Virus record (IMG/VR): IMGVR_UViG_3300046648_000141
Span: 1 to 64,000 of that record
Length of the DNA: 64,000 bases
Source of the DNA: a virus
Reading direction: 5' to 3' (one strand)
A program made the translations under genes and the position numbers. Shown piece by piece: positions 6,895 through 13,972 of the stretch; position 1 is the first letter of the stretch; the number at the start of each line of letters is the position of its first letter. Under the pieces are notes generated by a model. That model was not told where the DNA came from, did no database searches, and saw nothing but the letters and a program-made list of their open reading frames with translations.

Positions 6895-7509
6895 TTGACC
6901 TCTATGGATGCAAAAGCTGCAAAGACGGGCAAGGACAAATGGCCGGCCTTCAACATCGAGCGCCGTGCCGTTGCAGACCTGAAGCCCTACGCAAACAATC
7001 CCCGCACGCATACCGAAGAGCAGATTGCGCAGATTGCCGCAAGCATCCGGGAGTGGGGCTGGACCTCACCTATCCTGATTGACCCGGCCGGCGGCGTCAT
7101 TGCCGGGCACGGGCGTTTGCAGGCGGCGAACCTGCTCGGCATCGTAGAGGTGCCGGTCATCATCGCGGACGCCTGGACGGACGCTCAGAAGCGCGCCTAC
7201 GTGATGGCCGACAATCAGCTCGCTATCAACGCCGGCTGGGACGAAAACCTGCTGGCAATCGAGATCGGCGAGCTTGGCGTAGGCGGCTTCGACATCGACC
7301 TTTTGGGGTTTCCGGAGCTGGATTTAGATAGTATCTATACCCCTAACCTGGAGCCCGGAACCGCCGTTGGGCTAGTAACAGCGGGGGATGTAGACAAGAA
7401 GAAAGGTGACCTTGAAAGCAACTTCACCGACATCAGCAAGCAGACAATCATTCCCATTGCTTGCCCGCACTGCGGTGAAATGTTTTCGGTCAACAAGGAC
7501 ACGCTTTGA
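6895..7509 (+). CDS. ParB-like (nuclease fold) domain protein with zinc ribbon, 204 aa
   Basis: Residues 20-150 (LKPYANNPRTHTEEQIAQIA, ILIDPAGGVIAGHGRLQAA, YVMADNQLAINAGWDENLL) match the ParB/Srx-fold domain that is usually joined to an N4/N6 DNA methyltransferase in phage proteins. Here the methyltransferase half is missing and the chain ends in a zinc-ribbon-like CPHCGEMF. Two separate methyltransferase genes follow directly. It may guide or partner them. Confidence 0.8.
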   Translation: MTSMDAKAAKTGKDKWPAFNIERRAVADLKPYANNPRTHTEEQIAQIAASIREWGWTSPILIDPAGGVIAGHGRLQAANLLGIVEVPVIIADAWTDAQKRAYVMADNQLAINAGWDENLLAIEIGELGVGGFDIDLLGFPELDLDSIYTPNLEPGTAVGLVTAGDVDKKKGDLESNFTDISKQTIIPIACPHCGEMFSVNKDTL

Positions 7510-8303
7510 CATTTGAAGACGTGGCAGCAGCGCTCGAACAGAGCGAATGGATATACGCAAAGACCATGCCGCAGTGCCCACATTGGTACACGCTGCGGAA
7601 AAAGTGGTCAGCCCCTGCCCCGTTCGAACCGCTCGTTCAATACATCCGCGATCACGGCTACCGGGAAAAATTCGGGAAGACGTGGTTCACACGGCTGGAC
7701 GTGAACAATTTCAAATATTGGACAATGGGGGCACCTTTGCCGGCGACCATCCTGATTAACCGGGCGGAGATCGACCGGCCGGAACCGTATGACGCCATCG
7801 CCCCGATCTACGATCGCCTGTGGAACACGCCCGAAGCAGAGGCGGAGAACCGGGCGGTCATCGAGTCGCTCGCCTACACCGAGGGCTCCATTCTCGATAT
7901 CGGCTGCGGCAGCGGCCTCCTGCTCGATCTGATCCAGCCGCGCCGCTACCTGGGCATCGATCCAAGCACCGCCATGCTGGACCTCCTCAAATGGAAACAT
8001 CCGCTGGCGGAGACCGTGCATTCCACGTTCGAAGCCTTCTATCCCGGCGAGCGGCGTTTTGATCTCATCGTCGGACTGTTCGCGGCGCCGAGCTATATAG
8101 AGCCGGCCGCGCTGGCCCGCATCCCGTCGCTGTTGAAAACGGGCGGCCGATATTTCCTGATGTTCTATCGGGACGGCTATGAACCGGAGACGCACAAGGC
8201 CGCCGGGGTGGAAATCCCGTTCCACGACTGGCGCCGCGCCGCCAAGGTTCTGCCGGACAGCCAGGTAACGGAGTTCGGCAATTTCATGGTTCTCCGCTCT
8301 TGA
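7506..8303 (+). CDS. Class I SAM-dependent methyltransferase, 265 aa
   Basis: Residues 129-137 (ILDIGCGSG) form the SAM-binding loop, followed by YLGIDPSTAML and an acidic turn, typical of class I methyltransferases. The first 100 residues (PQCPHWYTLRKKW and YWTMGAPLPATILINR) are a separate domain that may bind the substrate. No DPPY-type motif is seen, so the target may be a base hypermodification, protein or small molecule. It overlaps the ParB-like gene by ATGA. Confidence 0.8.
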   Translation: MTFEDVAAALEQSEWIYAKTMPQCPHWYTLRKKWSAPAPFEPLVQYIRDHGYREKFGKTWFTRLDVNNFKYWTMGAPLPATILINRAEIDRPEPYDAIAPIYDRLWNTPEAEAENRAVIESLAYTEGSILDIGCGSGLLLDLIQPRRYLGIDPSTAMLDLLKWKHPLAETVHSTFEAFYPGERRFDLIVGLFAAPSYIEPAALARIPSLLKTGGRYFLMFYRDGYEPETHKAAGVEIPFHDWRRAAKVLPDSQVTEFGNFMVLRS

Positions 8304-8935
8304 TTCGCACCTTCGGGCCTCACCGCGTCAAGCACGGGGACGTGACACGCGGGATAGATGACCTGATGGCCGGCGACCGCGCCGATATCATGTATAGCGA
8401 CCCGCCGTGGGGCGAAGGCAACATCCGCTATTGGGCGACCATGAACCGGAAGATGACCGGCGCCGAGGTGCAACCGGCGCCGCTCCAGAGCTTCCTGGAC
8501 GCGGTCTTCGGGATTGCCGGCCGCTATGTCTCCGGCTTCCTGCTAATCGAGTATGGAGAACGCTGGGCGGCAATGATCCAGCAGCGGGGCAAGCAGGCCG
8601 GTTTCCAGGAGCACGGAATCGTCAAGCTTCGGTATCGTAGCGGCCGGGACCTCCTGCCGCTGGACCTTCATCTCTTCGCCCGGCCCGGCCTCAACTATCC
8701 GCACGGCTACGCCGAAGCCGTCGAAGGCTCTTATGGCTATGACACTCTTCGCCGCGCCGTGCCGCCGCTGGTGTCCGCCGTCAAGAAGCAGATGCGGCCG
8801 ATCATTCTCGACCCATGCTGTGGCATGGGCTACACGGCGCAAGCGGCGATCGACAACGGCCTCGCCTTCCGGGGCAACGAGTTGAACGCCAAGCGCCTGG
8901 AAAAGACCGTCGCGAGGCTGTCCAAGTGTCAATGA
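8300..8935 (+). CDS. DNA methyltransferase-like protein with DPPW, 211 aa
   Basis: TTG start overlapping the previous stop (TTGA). D34-P-P-W37 is the catalytic motif of DNA amino-methyltransferases, and DPCCGMGYTAQAA (from about residue 171) is the SAM-binding motif. The order, catalysis first and SAM loop last, is that of beta-type enzymes and of MT-A70-like proteins. At 211 residues it is short and lacks a large target-recognition domain, so specificity may come from a partner. Confidence 0.8.
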   Translation: MIRTFGPHRVKHGDVTRGIDDLMAGDRADIMYSDPPWGEGNIRYWATMNRKMTGAEVQPAPLQSFLDAVFGIAGRYVSGFLLIEYGERWAAMIQQRGKQAGFQEHGIVKLRYRSGRDLLPLDLHLFARPGLNYPHGYAEAVEGSYGYDTLRRAVPPLVSAVKKQMRPIILDPCCGMGYTAQAAIDNGLAFRGNELNAKRLEKTVARLSKCQ

Positions 8936-10056
8936 AATTTTATCTGGATGAGAACGTCTTCGACGCCGGCATGGCGCGCATGCGCTGGCTGTTCGATGAG
9001 TTCGAAAACATCGTCGTCAATTTCTCCGGCGGCAAGGATTCGACCGTCTGCCTCAACCTCGCCTTGGCGGTCGCGGAAGAGCGCGGCCGGCTCCCGCTCC
9101 CGGTCCTGTTTATCGACCAGGAGGCGGAGTGGCAGAACGTCATCGATTATGTCCGCGTCGTCATGTCCGATCCGCGCGTCAAGCCGCTCTGGCTTCAAGT
9201 GCCGATCAAGATTTTCAATGCCACGTCCACGACCGAGCCCTGGCTCAAATGCTGGGAGCCCGGCCGGGAGTGGGTCCGCGACAAGGAACCGGACAGCCTC
9301 CACGATAACGTCTTCGGGACCGATCGCTTTTCGGAGATGTTCGGCGCCGTCTTCCATCACTTCTTTCCGGATGCTCCGGCGATTCACATTGCCGGTGTCC
9401 GGGCGGAAGAGAGCCCGGCGCGGATGAAGGGCCTGACGTCTTATGAGACCTACAAGGGCGAGACCTGGGGCAAGGTCGAGGACAAGCGGCGCCAGCAGTT
9501 TACGATGTATCCGATTTATGACTGGTCCTACACCGACGTGTGGAAGGCCATCCACGATCACGGCTGGCCCTATTGCAAGCTCTATGACTACATGTATCAG
9601 CACGGCGTCCCCGTGACGAACATGCGCGTTTCGAACGTCCACCATGAGACCGCCGTCCGCCAGCTCTTTTTCCTACAGGAGATCGAAGGCAAGACCTGGG
9701 ACCGCATCGCCTCGCGGCTTTCCGGCATCAACACGGCGGGGCAGCTCCAGGAGCAGTTTTTCACGCCGAAAGAGCTGCCGCCGATGTTCAAGGACTGGTA
9801 CGAATATCGGGACCATCTGCTGGAAAATCTGGTGCCCGACGAAAAAACGCGCGCCTACTTCCGGCGCACCTTCGCCTCATATGACGCGCGCTACACCGAC
9901 GAGGTGCAGAAGACGCTCGTCAAGACCGAGATCGGCTGCATCCTGTCGAATGATTATCACGGCACGAAGCTCTCGGTGTTCGCTGCCGGTCACGGGATGT
10001 ATAGCAAGAACGCCGGCAAGAAGGGTGGGAGGTTCATTGATGGGCTCCGCACATAA
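8932..10056 (+). CDS. PAPS-reductase-family protein, IbrA-like (DUF3440)
   Basis: The start at MKFYLDENVF overlaps the previous gene by ATGA. NFSGGKDSTV (S32 to T38) is the PP-loop that binds ATP or an adenylylated substrate. The later text (LFIDQEAEW, KCWEPGREWVRD, GVRAEES, PIYDWSYTDVWKAI) follows the IbrA family, with a DUF3440-like C-terminal part. IbrA is known from E. coli as a co-regulator together with IbrB, encoded next to it, as here. The chemistry is not established; sulfur transfer to nucleic acid is possible. Confidence 0.85.
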   Translation: MKFYLDENVFDAGMARMRWLFDEFENIVVNFSGGKDSTVCLNLALAVAEERGRLPLPVLFIDQEAEWQNVIDYVRVVMSDPRVKPLWLQVPIKIFNATSTTEPWLKCWEPGREWVRDKEPDSLHDNVFGTDRFSEMFGAVFHHFFPDAPAIHIAGVRAEESPARMKGLTSYETYKGETWGKVEDKRRQQFTMYPIYDWSYTDVWKAIHDHGWPYCKLYDYMYQHGVPVTNMRVSNVHHETAVRQLFFLQEIEGKTWDRIASRLSGINTAGQLQEQFFTPKELPPMFKDWYEYRDHLLENLVPDEKTRAYFRRTFASYDARYTDEVQKTLVKTEIGCILSNDYHGTKLSVFAAGHGMYSKNAGKKGGRFIDGLRT

Positions 10057-10696
10057 GGACGCAATCCGGGCCGCATTTGAGGCGGCCGACGATCCTCTGG
10101 CCTTCATCACGGATTTGCGGGAGTTCATTCATGACCTGTCCCCGCTCAAGAGCCAGCCGGTCGATTATGTGCGCTGGGTGCCGATCGAAAAGGTCACCCC
10201 GAATGACTACAATCCCAATTCGGTCGCCAAGGTCGAAATGAAACTGCTCTACACGTCGATCGCCCACGATGGTTACACGCAACCGGTCGTGACGATCTAT
10301 GACGCGGAGCGCGACAAGTATGTGATCGTGGACGGCTTCCACCGCTACTTCGTTTGCAAGAATAACCCCGACATCTCGGCCCGGAACCAGGGCCGCCTCC
10401 CGGTCGTGGTTATCGACAAGCCGGTAAACGATCGCATGGCCTCAACCGTCCGGCATAACCGGGCGCGCGGCAAGCACTCGGTTGACGGCATGGCGAGCAT
10501 GGTTTTCCAGATGCTGGACAATGGGTGGGACGAAGCGGCGATCTGCAACGAATTGGGCATGGAGCCCGAGGAAGTGCTCCGCCTCAAGCATATCACCGGC
10601 TTTTCGAAGCTGTTTAGCGACGTGGAATATAAGCGGGCTTGGACGACGCGCCGGCAGATGCAGATTCGCCGGGCATTCAAGGAAAAGGCCGCATAG
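10040..10696 (+). CDS. ParB-like partner protein, IbrB-like
   Basis: Starts inside the end of the IbrA-like gene (17-base overlap). The text VPIEKVTPNDYNPNSVAKVE, then YVIVDGFHRYFVCK and NRARGKHSVDGM, is the ParB/Srx-like domain of IbrB. A short helical C-terminal part follows. IbrA and IbrB are paired in other phages and prophages, so the two products very probably act as a complex. Confidence 0.85.
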   Translation: MGSAHKDAIRAAFEAADDPLAFITDLREFIHDLSPLKSQPVDYVRWVPIEKVTPNDYNPNSVAKVEMKLLYTSIAHDGYTQPVVTIYDAERDKYVIVDGFHRYFVCKNNPDISARNQGRLPVVVIDKPVNDRMASTVRHNRARGKHSVDGMASMVFQMLDNGWDEAAICNELGMEPEEVLRLKHITGFSKLFSDVEYKRAWTTRRQMQIRRAFKEKAA

Positions 10697-10699
10697 GGT

Positions 10700-10945
10700 T
10701 TACCACCCGGCCTCCAGCCGGCGGAGCCGCTCACGTTCCGACGCTGTGCCGAGCCGTAGGACCGCATCCTCAAAATCAATGCCGAGATCGGCCGCCAGCA
10801 GGCGGAGTTCGGCAACATGGATATGGCCGTTATCTCTAGCCTCATCCTCGCCCAAGGCGCCGAAAGGATCGTCCAGAAAATTGTCGAGGTAGGTCTCAAA
10901 CGCCTCACGGGCGAAGGCGAGCACTCGGTCAGTTGTCTCAGGCAT
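10700..10945 (-). CDS. Hypothetical acidic protein, 81 aa
   Basis: Last gene of the minus-strand run 13446 to 10700, convergent with IbrB and separated by three bases. The start at MPETTDRVLA overlaps the previous gene by eight bases. It is helical and acidic (DDPFGALGEDEARDNGHIHV). No family is recognised. Confidence 0.6.
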   Translation of the reverse strand: MPETTDRVLAFAREAFETYLDNFLDDPFGALGEDEARDNGHIHVAELRLLAADLGIDFEDAVLRLGTASERERLRRLEAGW

Positions 10946-11123
10946 TGGCTTCCTCCCGGTTGTCCGGTGATCCATACTTTTCGCAAATGTCCTTCACACC
11001 CGCCATGCTCAGGCATTCGTAGACATTGCGCTCTTTGTGCAGCTCCACCCAATTGCCCCTGAGCGTGACGACGAAGCCATAGGCGCGGGCGTAGTGATCG
11101 GCCCATTTCTGAAAACTGTTCAT
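10938..11123 (-). CDS. Hypothetical protein, 61 aa
   Basis: Overlaps its upstream neighbour by ATGA and its downstream neighbour by eight bases. MNSFQKWADHYARAYGFVV at the start and a small beta/helix mix give no family match. Its place inside the overlapping gene string is the main support. Confidence 0.55.
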   Translation of the reverse strand: MNSFQKWADHYARAYGFVVTLRGNWVELHKERNVYECLSMAGVKDICEKYGSPDNREEANA

Positions 11124-11467
11124 GCCGTTTCCTCCGGCTCGTTACCAGCATGCGCCCGGCGGGCATCTGCCAGCGTTTGGTAACATTCGCTGCGGTCGAT
11201 CTGATCCGGATCAAACCCGCCGAGACGCATACCGACCTGCATGATCTGGTTGGGCTCATCGGCATTCAGAAGCAGGCCCATCAGGCCGGCGCATTGCTGC
11301 GGCTTGTCTCCCGGCGCCGGCTCATCGTCCGAATAATCGACGGTCTTGTGACACTGAAAAGCCGGGGCGGCGAAGATTTCGGTCAGCCGCTCCGGATGCA
11401 GTCGAAATCGAGAGCCGACGCCCTTCTTGAAGGGACAGGTCACGCAAGGCGTCTTGAGCTTGAACAT
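11120..11467 (-). CDS. DUF6283-like cysteine protein, 115 aa
   Basis: Opens with TPCVTCPFKKG, the CxxCPF start that I associate with DUF6283, and has further cysteines and a histidine (FQCHKTVDY, PQQCAGLM). These could bind zinc or an iron-sulfur centre. The middle (DEPAPGDKPQQCAGLMGLLLN) fits the family pattern. Biochemical role unknown; it is common in phages and actinobacterial or proteobacterial prophages. Confidence 0.7.
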   Translation of the reverse strand: MFKLKTPCVTCPFKKGVGSRFRLHPERLTEIFAAPAFQCHKTVDYSDDEPAPGDKPQQCAGLMGLLLNADEPNQIMQVGMRLGGFDPDQIDRSECYQTLADARRAHAGNEPEETA

Positions 11468-11676
11468 CAGGCGGCGTTCCTGGGCCAGTCTTCCGGGCGG
11501 TAGCCGGCATCGTAGGCCCGCATCAGGCGGGCGACATGAACCGGGACCTCGCGGGGATTGGATGAGCGCTCGAATTCGGAGACCCGCATGGGCGAGCCGT
11601 AATCGAGCACGCGGGCCAGTTCGCCTTGGGTGAGCCCAAGGCGCTGGCGGATGGCTTTGAATTCGGTGCCGGTCAT
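11467..11676 (-). CDS. XRE-family HTH protein, 69 aa
   Basis: IRQRLGLTQGELARVLDYGSPMRVSEFERS is a helix-turn-helix of the XRE or antitoxin type. The rest of the protein (VARLMRAYDAGYRPEDWP) is a short tail. It is likely to regulate its own operon; no matching operator was found by eye. Confidence 0.8.
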   Translation of the reverse strand: MTGTEFKAIRQRLGLTQGELARVLDYGSPMRVSEFERSSNPREVPVHVARLMRAYDAGYRPEDWPRNAA

Positions 11677-11849
11677 GGTTGTTTCAAAAGCCCCATTTGT
11701 TGAAGGTCGCGGTTGACCCTTTCCACCCGCCTCTCGACTTCGCTCATGGTGTAGGCCCTTCTGTCAGATTGATCCTGCCAGAAAAAATAGACCGCGATGG
11801 CCGTGACGATCACGGCGCAAAAGCAGATTGTGGCGTGAAAGGGGTTCAT
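11673..11849 (-). CDS. Single-pass membrane protein, 58 aa
   Basis: A 58-codon frame starting at MNPFHATICF, with a hydrophobic stretch at residues 5-23 (HATICFCAVIVTAIAVYFFW) and then a charged amphipathic tail (SEVERRVERVNRDLQQ). It overlaps the next gene by ATGA and the previous gene by four bases, which supports real coding. Probable inner-membrane protein with a cytoplasmic coiled tail. Confidence 0.65.
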   Translation of the reverse strand: MNPFHATICFCAVIVTAIAVYFFWQDQSDRRAYTMSEVERRVERVNRDLQQMGLLKQP

Positions 11850-12100
11850 AGGACCAGCGCCTTTGCGAGATGTTTGAAATAGCCGTTGCAGTCAGCGTTG
11901 ATGAAGTCGAGCTTGACCAGCATAGCCTTGATTGCCTCCTGTTCACTTGCCGGCGCCGCCTTCATTGCGGCAGCGACGACACCAAGCGGGATGAAGTTGG
12001 GGCCAGACGGGCCTTCTACTTCGAAGATGCGTTCAGGATCGAGACCCTTCTCTTCCACGAAGGTGTCAAGCCAGACGGCGAATCGGAAGTCATTCCTCAT
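11846..12100 (-). CDS. Hypothetical protein, 84 aa
   Basis: Sits in the overlapping minus-strand chain. The text (VWLDTFVEEKGLDPERIFEV, then SGPNFIPLGVVAAAMKAAPASEQ) resembles small phage proteins with a PNxIPLGVV motif that I have seen in prophages without a function. Soluble and acidic. Confidence 0.6.
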   Translation of the reverse strand: MRNDFRFAVWLDTFVEEKGLDPERIFEVEGPSGPNFIPLGVVAAAMKAAPASEQEAIKAMLVKLDFINADCNGYFKHLAKALVL

Positions 12101-12305
12101 GGGAGAACACCACGGTTTCGCCGTCGATGGTATATGGCGCGGTCCCGGAAAGCAGCGCCTTGGCGGCGGCCTCCGGCACGCCCCAGCTCATGACGGCGTC
12201 AAGAACAGTCCGGCGGTCTTCTTCGAAGTGGTAACCGCTGATAGCCCACCGGACGACGTTGGGCGCATAGACAAAATTGTTGGAGCCGAGACGGTACGTT
12301 TTCAT
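12090..12305 (-). CDS. Hypothetical protein, 71 aa
   Basis: The start at MKTYRLGSNNFVY (12305) overlaps the upstream stop by ATGA; the longer frame runs antisense through that gene. It is a small alpha/beta protein (RTVLDAVMSWGVPEAAAKAL). No family is recognised. Confidence 0.55.
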   Translation of the reverse strand: MKTYRLGSNNFVYAPNVVRWAISGYHFEEDRRTVLDAVMSWGVPEAAAKALLSGTAPYTIDGETVVFSHEE

Positions 12306-12484
12306 CGGTCGCCTGCCTCCATCTTGCGCTGCCGGACCATGTCGGCGGCTTTGAATACCTGAGCCTTGCGCTCGCCGCGCTGGTCCTTCCGCATCGCCAC
12401 TTGCGGGTCCGCCATCCACCATTCGGCGGAAAGGACGGCGGCTTCCAGCGCTTCAAGATAGCGCGTCATAACGGTTGTCATCAT
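12302..12484 (-). CDS. Hypothetical helical protein, 60 aa
   Basis: MMTTVMTRYLEALEAAVLSA followed by a charged helix (RKDQRGERKAQVFKAADMVR). It overlaps both neighbours by four bases, typical of translational coupling in this operon. Function unknown. Confidence 0.55.
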   Translation of the reverse strand: MMTTVMTRYLEALEAAVLSAEWWMADPQVAMRKDQRGERKAQVFKAADMVRQRKMEAGDR

Positions 12485-12885
12485 TGAACTGTCTCCTTGA
12501 CGGTCAAGCGCTGCCAGCCACCTTCACCGACGGTGGCGGCCATGACGGACTGTTGCAGGGCTGAAAGTGGGATGGTGCAGGAAAGCGTATTGCCATTGCG
12601 ATCTGAAGGACCGAGGAACAGCACGTTCCCGGCCAGCGGGTCCGGATGACCGCCATTGATAAAAACGAAGTGCTGCGGGTCATTGATCAGGCCCTCATCA
12701 TCGACCCACGCGGTATTGTTGCCGGGCAGGCGGACGCAGTCGAAGCAGGTGCAACCGATAAGCTCATACATCTTCTGCATATGGTCGTTGGTCCGGAACG
12801 GCAGCGTGACGGGCTCAATGGTCTTGTTGGCGGCGTTCACCAGAAAGCCGGTGATCGTCCGTTTCGGTTTTTCGGTCTTTGTCAT
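12481..12885 (-). CDS. DUF3846-like protein, 134 aa
   Basis: The first half has TITGFLVNAANKTIEPVTLP, then MYELIGCTCFDCVRLP, then WVDDEGLINDP. This is the pattern of DUF3846, a phage domain with a D-E-G-L turn. The second half (NVLFLGPSDRNGNTLSC) continues in the same style. No activity is known for the family. Confidence in the family name is moderate. Confidence 0.55.
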   Translation of the reverse strand: MTKTEKPKRTITGFLVNAANKTIEPVTLPFRTNDHMQKMYELIGCTCFDCVRLPGNNTAWVDDEGLINDPQHFVFINGGHPDPLAGNVLFLGPSDRNGNTLSCTIPLSALQQSVMAATVGEGGWQRLTVKETVQ

Positions 12886-12896
12886 GTCCGGGCTCC

Positions 12897-12974
12897 TCAG
12901 AGGTAAATGTCTTTAAGAAGGAAGCCCAAAGCCAGGGCTACGATGATGAGGACGAAGGGGATAAGCATTTCCAT
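12897..12974 (-). CDS. 25-residue membrane peptide
   Basis: A 26-codon frame (MEMLIPFVLIIVALALGFLL, then KDIYL) is almost wholly one transmembrane helix. It has a very good ribosome site on the minus strand (AAGGAG, six bases before ATG). Position and ribosome site make it a real microprotein candidate, perhaps acting on a membrane target. Confidence 0.55.
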   Translation of the reverse strand: MEMLIPFVLIIVALALGFLLKDIYL

Positions 12975-12988
12975 TTTTCGACTCCTTG

Positions 12989-13198
12989 TCAGGCGTAATT
13001 GTTAACAATCAGGAACTGGATCAGCTCGGCGCGGGTGCCCTCCCGGTACTCCCCGCCGAAAGGCCAGATGTAGAAAACGGGGCGGCCTTCGCGGGCAATC
13101 TCCCCGATCATCGTGGCGGCCACGGCCTCCCGATCGGCCATGTATTTCTCTTGGAGTTGTGCGCGGAGACGGGCGGCGGCTTTTGCGGCGTTGCTCAT
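12989..13198 (-). CDS. Hypothetical protein, 69 aa
   Basis: The start is set at MSNAAKAAARLRAQL (13198), eight bases after the previous stop. The first half is a basic helix (QLQEKYMADREAVAATM). The end (YIWPFGGEYREGTRAELIQF) is more structured. Unknown function. Confidence 0.55.
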   Translation of the reverse strand: MSNAAKAAARLRAQLQEKYMADREAVAATMIGEIAREGRPVFYIWPFGGEYREGTRAELIQFLIVNNYA

Positions 13199-13206
13199 GG
13201 CGGCGC

Positions 13207-13446
13207 TCACTTCTGGCGCCGCATAGCCGCAACTTCGCGGCGCTGATCGGCCTCCGCCTTGCGGCGCTGCTCTTCCAGCTCCACGTCGATGATGGAGACG
13301 GAAGACACATGCACGCCCATTCCGCACGGGTCGGAATAGTGGCGCATGTAGCTGTCAGCCTCGCGGCTGGCGGCGGACTGGGACGGGAACCGTCCGTCCA
13401 GGTTGACGGAGAACCCGTCTGAAAGAGTAGCTTGCAATCTGAACAT
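13207..13446 (-). CDS. Hypothetical protein, 79 aa, first gene of minus-strand run
   Basis: First gene of the minus-strand string that ends at 10700, divergent from the terminase operon. The N-terminal half (MFRLQATLSDGFSVNLDGRF) is beta-rich and the end is a charged helix (ELEEQRRKAEADQRREVAAM). No family is recognised. Confidence 0.6.
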   Translation of the reverse strand: MFRLQATLSDGFSVNLDGRFPSQSAASREADSYMRHYSDPCGMGVHVSSVSIIDVELEEQRRKAEADQRREVAAMRRQK

Positions 13447-13518
13447 GGCGCGGCCTCCCCGGTTAAGCCATTGGCAGGACAGGTGAAATTACCTCCGCCT
13501 AACCCATAACACTAGCGC

Positions 13519-13539
13519 GCTTGCGTTACTCTCGCAAGC
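13519..13539. promoter_or_regulatory. Palindrome in the divergent region before terminase
   Basis: GCTTGCG and CGCAAGC form perfect 7-bp arms around a 7-base centre. It lies between the minus-strand run and the start of the late operon at 13571. An operator for the late promoter or for the divergent genes is possible. No clean -35/-10 pair could be fixed. Confidence 0.4.
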
Positions 13540-13570
13540 TGAAAACATAGGATCAGCAAGGAAATCTGAC

Positions 13571-13972
13571 ATGAAAAGTCCCGGACGCCCGGCGCACAAG
13601 CCGACGGATCAGAGCCGGCGCACGGTCGAAGTCTTGGCCGGCATGGCAATCCCCAGTGACAGGATTGCCGACGCTCTGGATATCGCCAAGGGAACACTGC
13701 GGAAGCACTACCGGCGAGAGCTGGATGTTGGCGCCGCGAAGGTGGAGGCAAAGCTCGTTGGCGGTCTGCTGGCGATTGCCGGCGGCAAGGACGCCACGGC
13801 CCTGAAAGCGATCATGTTTACGCTGCAATCCCGCTTCGGCTGGTCCGCCTACGTGCCGCGACCTGTTTCGCCGAGCGATGAGCACCCGCGCCAGCTCGGC
13901 AAAAAAGAGATGCAGCAAATCGAGGCCGAGACCGGTCATCATAAATCGGAATGGGGCACCTTGCTCCAGTGA
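13571..13972 (+). CDS. Terminase small subunit-like protein, 133 aa
   Basis: The N-terminal part (PTDQSRRTVEVLAGMAIPSD, IADALDIAKGTLRKHYRREL) is a helix-turn-helix as used by small terminase subunits to bind the packaging site. A helical middle (VGGLLAIAGGKDATALKAIM) may form the oligomer core. It directly precedes and overlaps the large subunit, the normal arrangement. It recognises phage DNA and hands it to the motor. Confidence 0.8.
   Translation: MKSPGRPAHKPTDQSRRTVEVLAGMAIPSDRIADALDIAKGTLRKHYRRELDVGAAKVEAKLVGGLLAIAGGKDATALKAIMFTLQSRFGWSAYVPRPVSPSDEHPRQLGKKEMQQIEAETGHHKSEWGTLLQ

Noticed and set aside
9644-10039. N-terminal extension of the IbrB-like frame
   Set aside because: It runs inside the IbrA-like gene in another frame with arginine/serine-rich shadow text. 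The ATG at 10040 begins the recognisable protein.
10345-11265. Open frame of 306 codons on the minus strand crossing the IbrB-like gene and the small genes
   Set aside because: It spans two opposed real gene sets and contains no family motif, while the short genes overlap neatly in the other frames.
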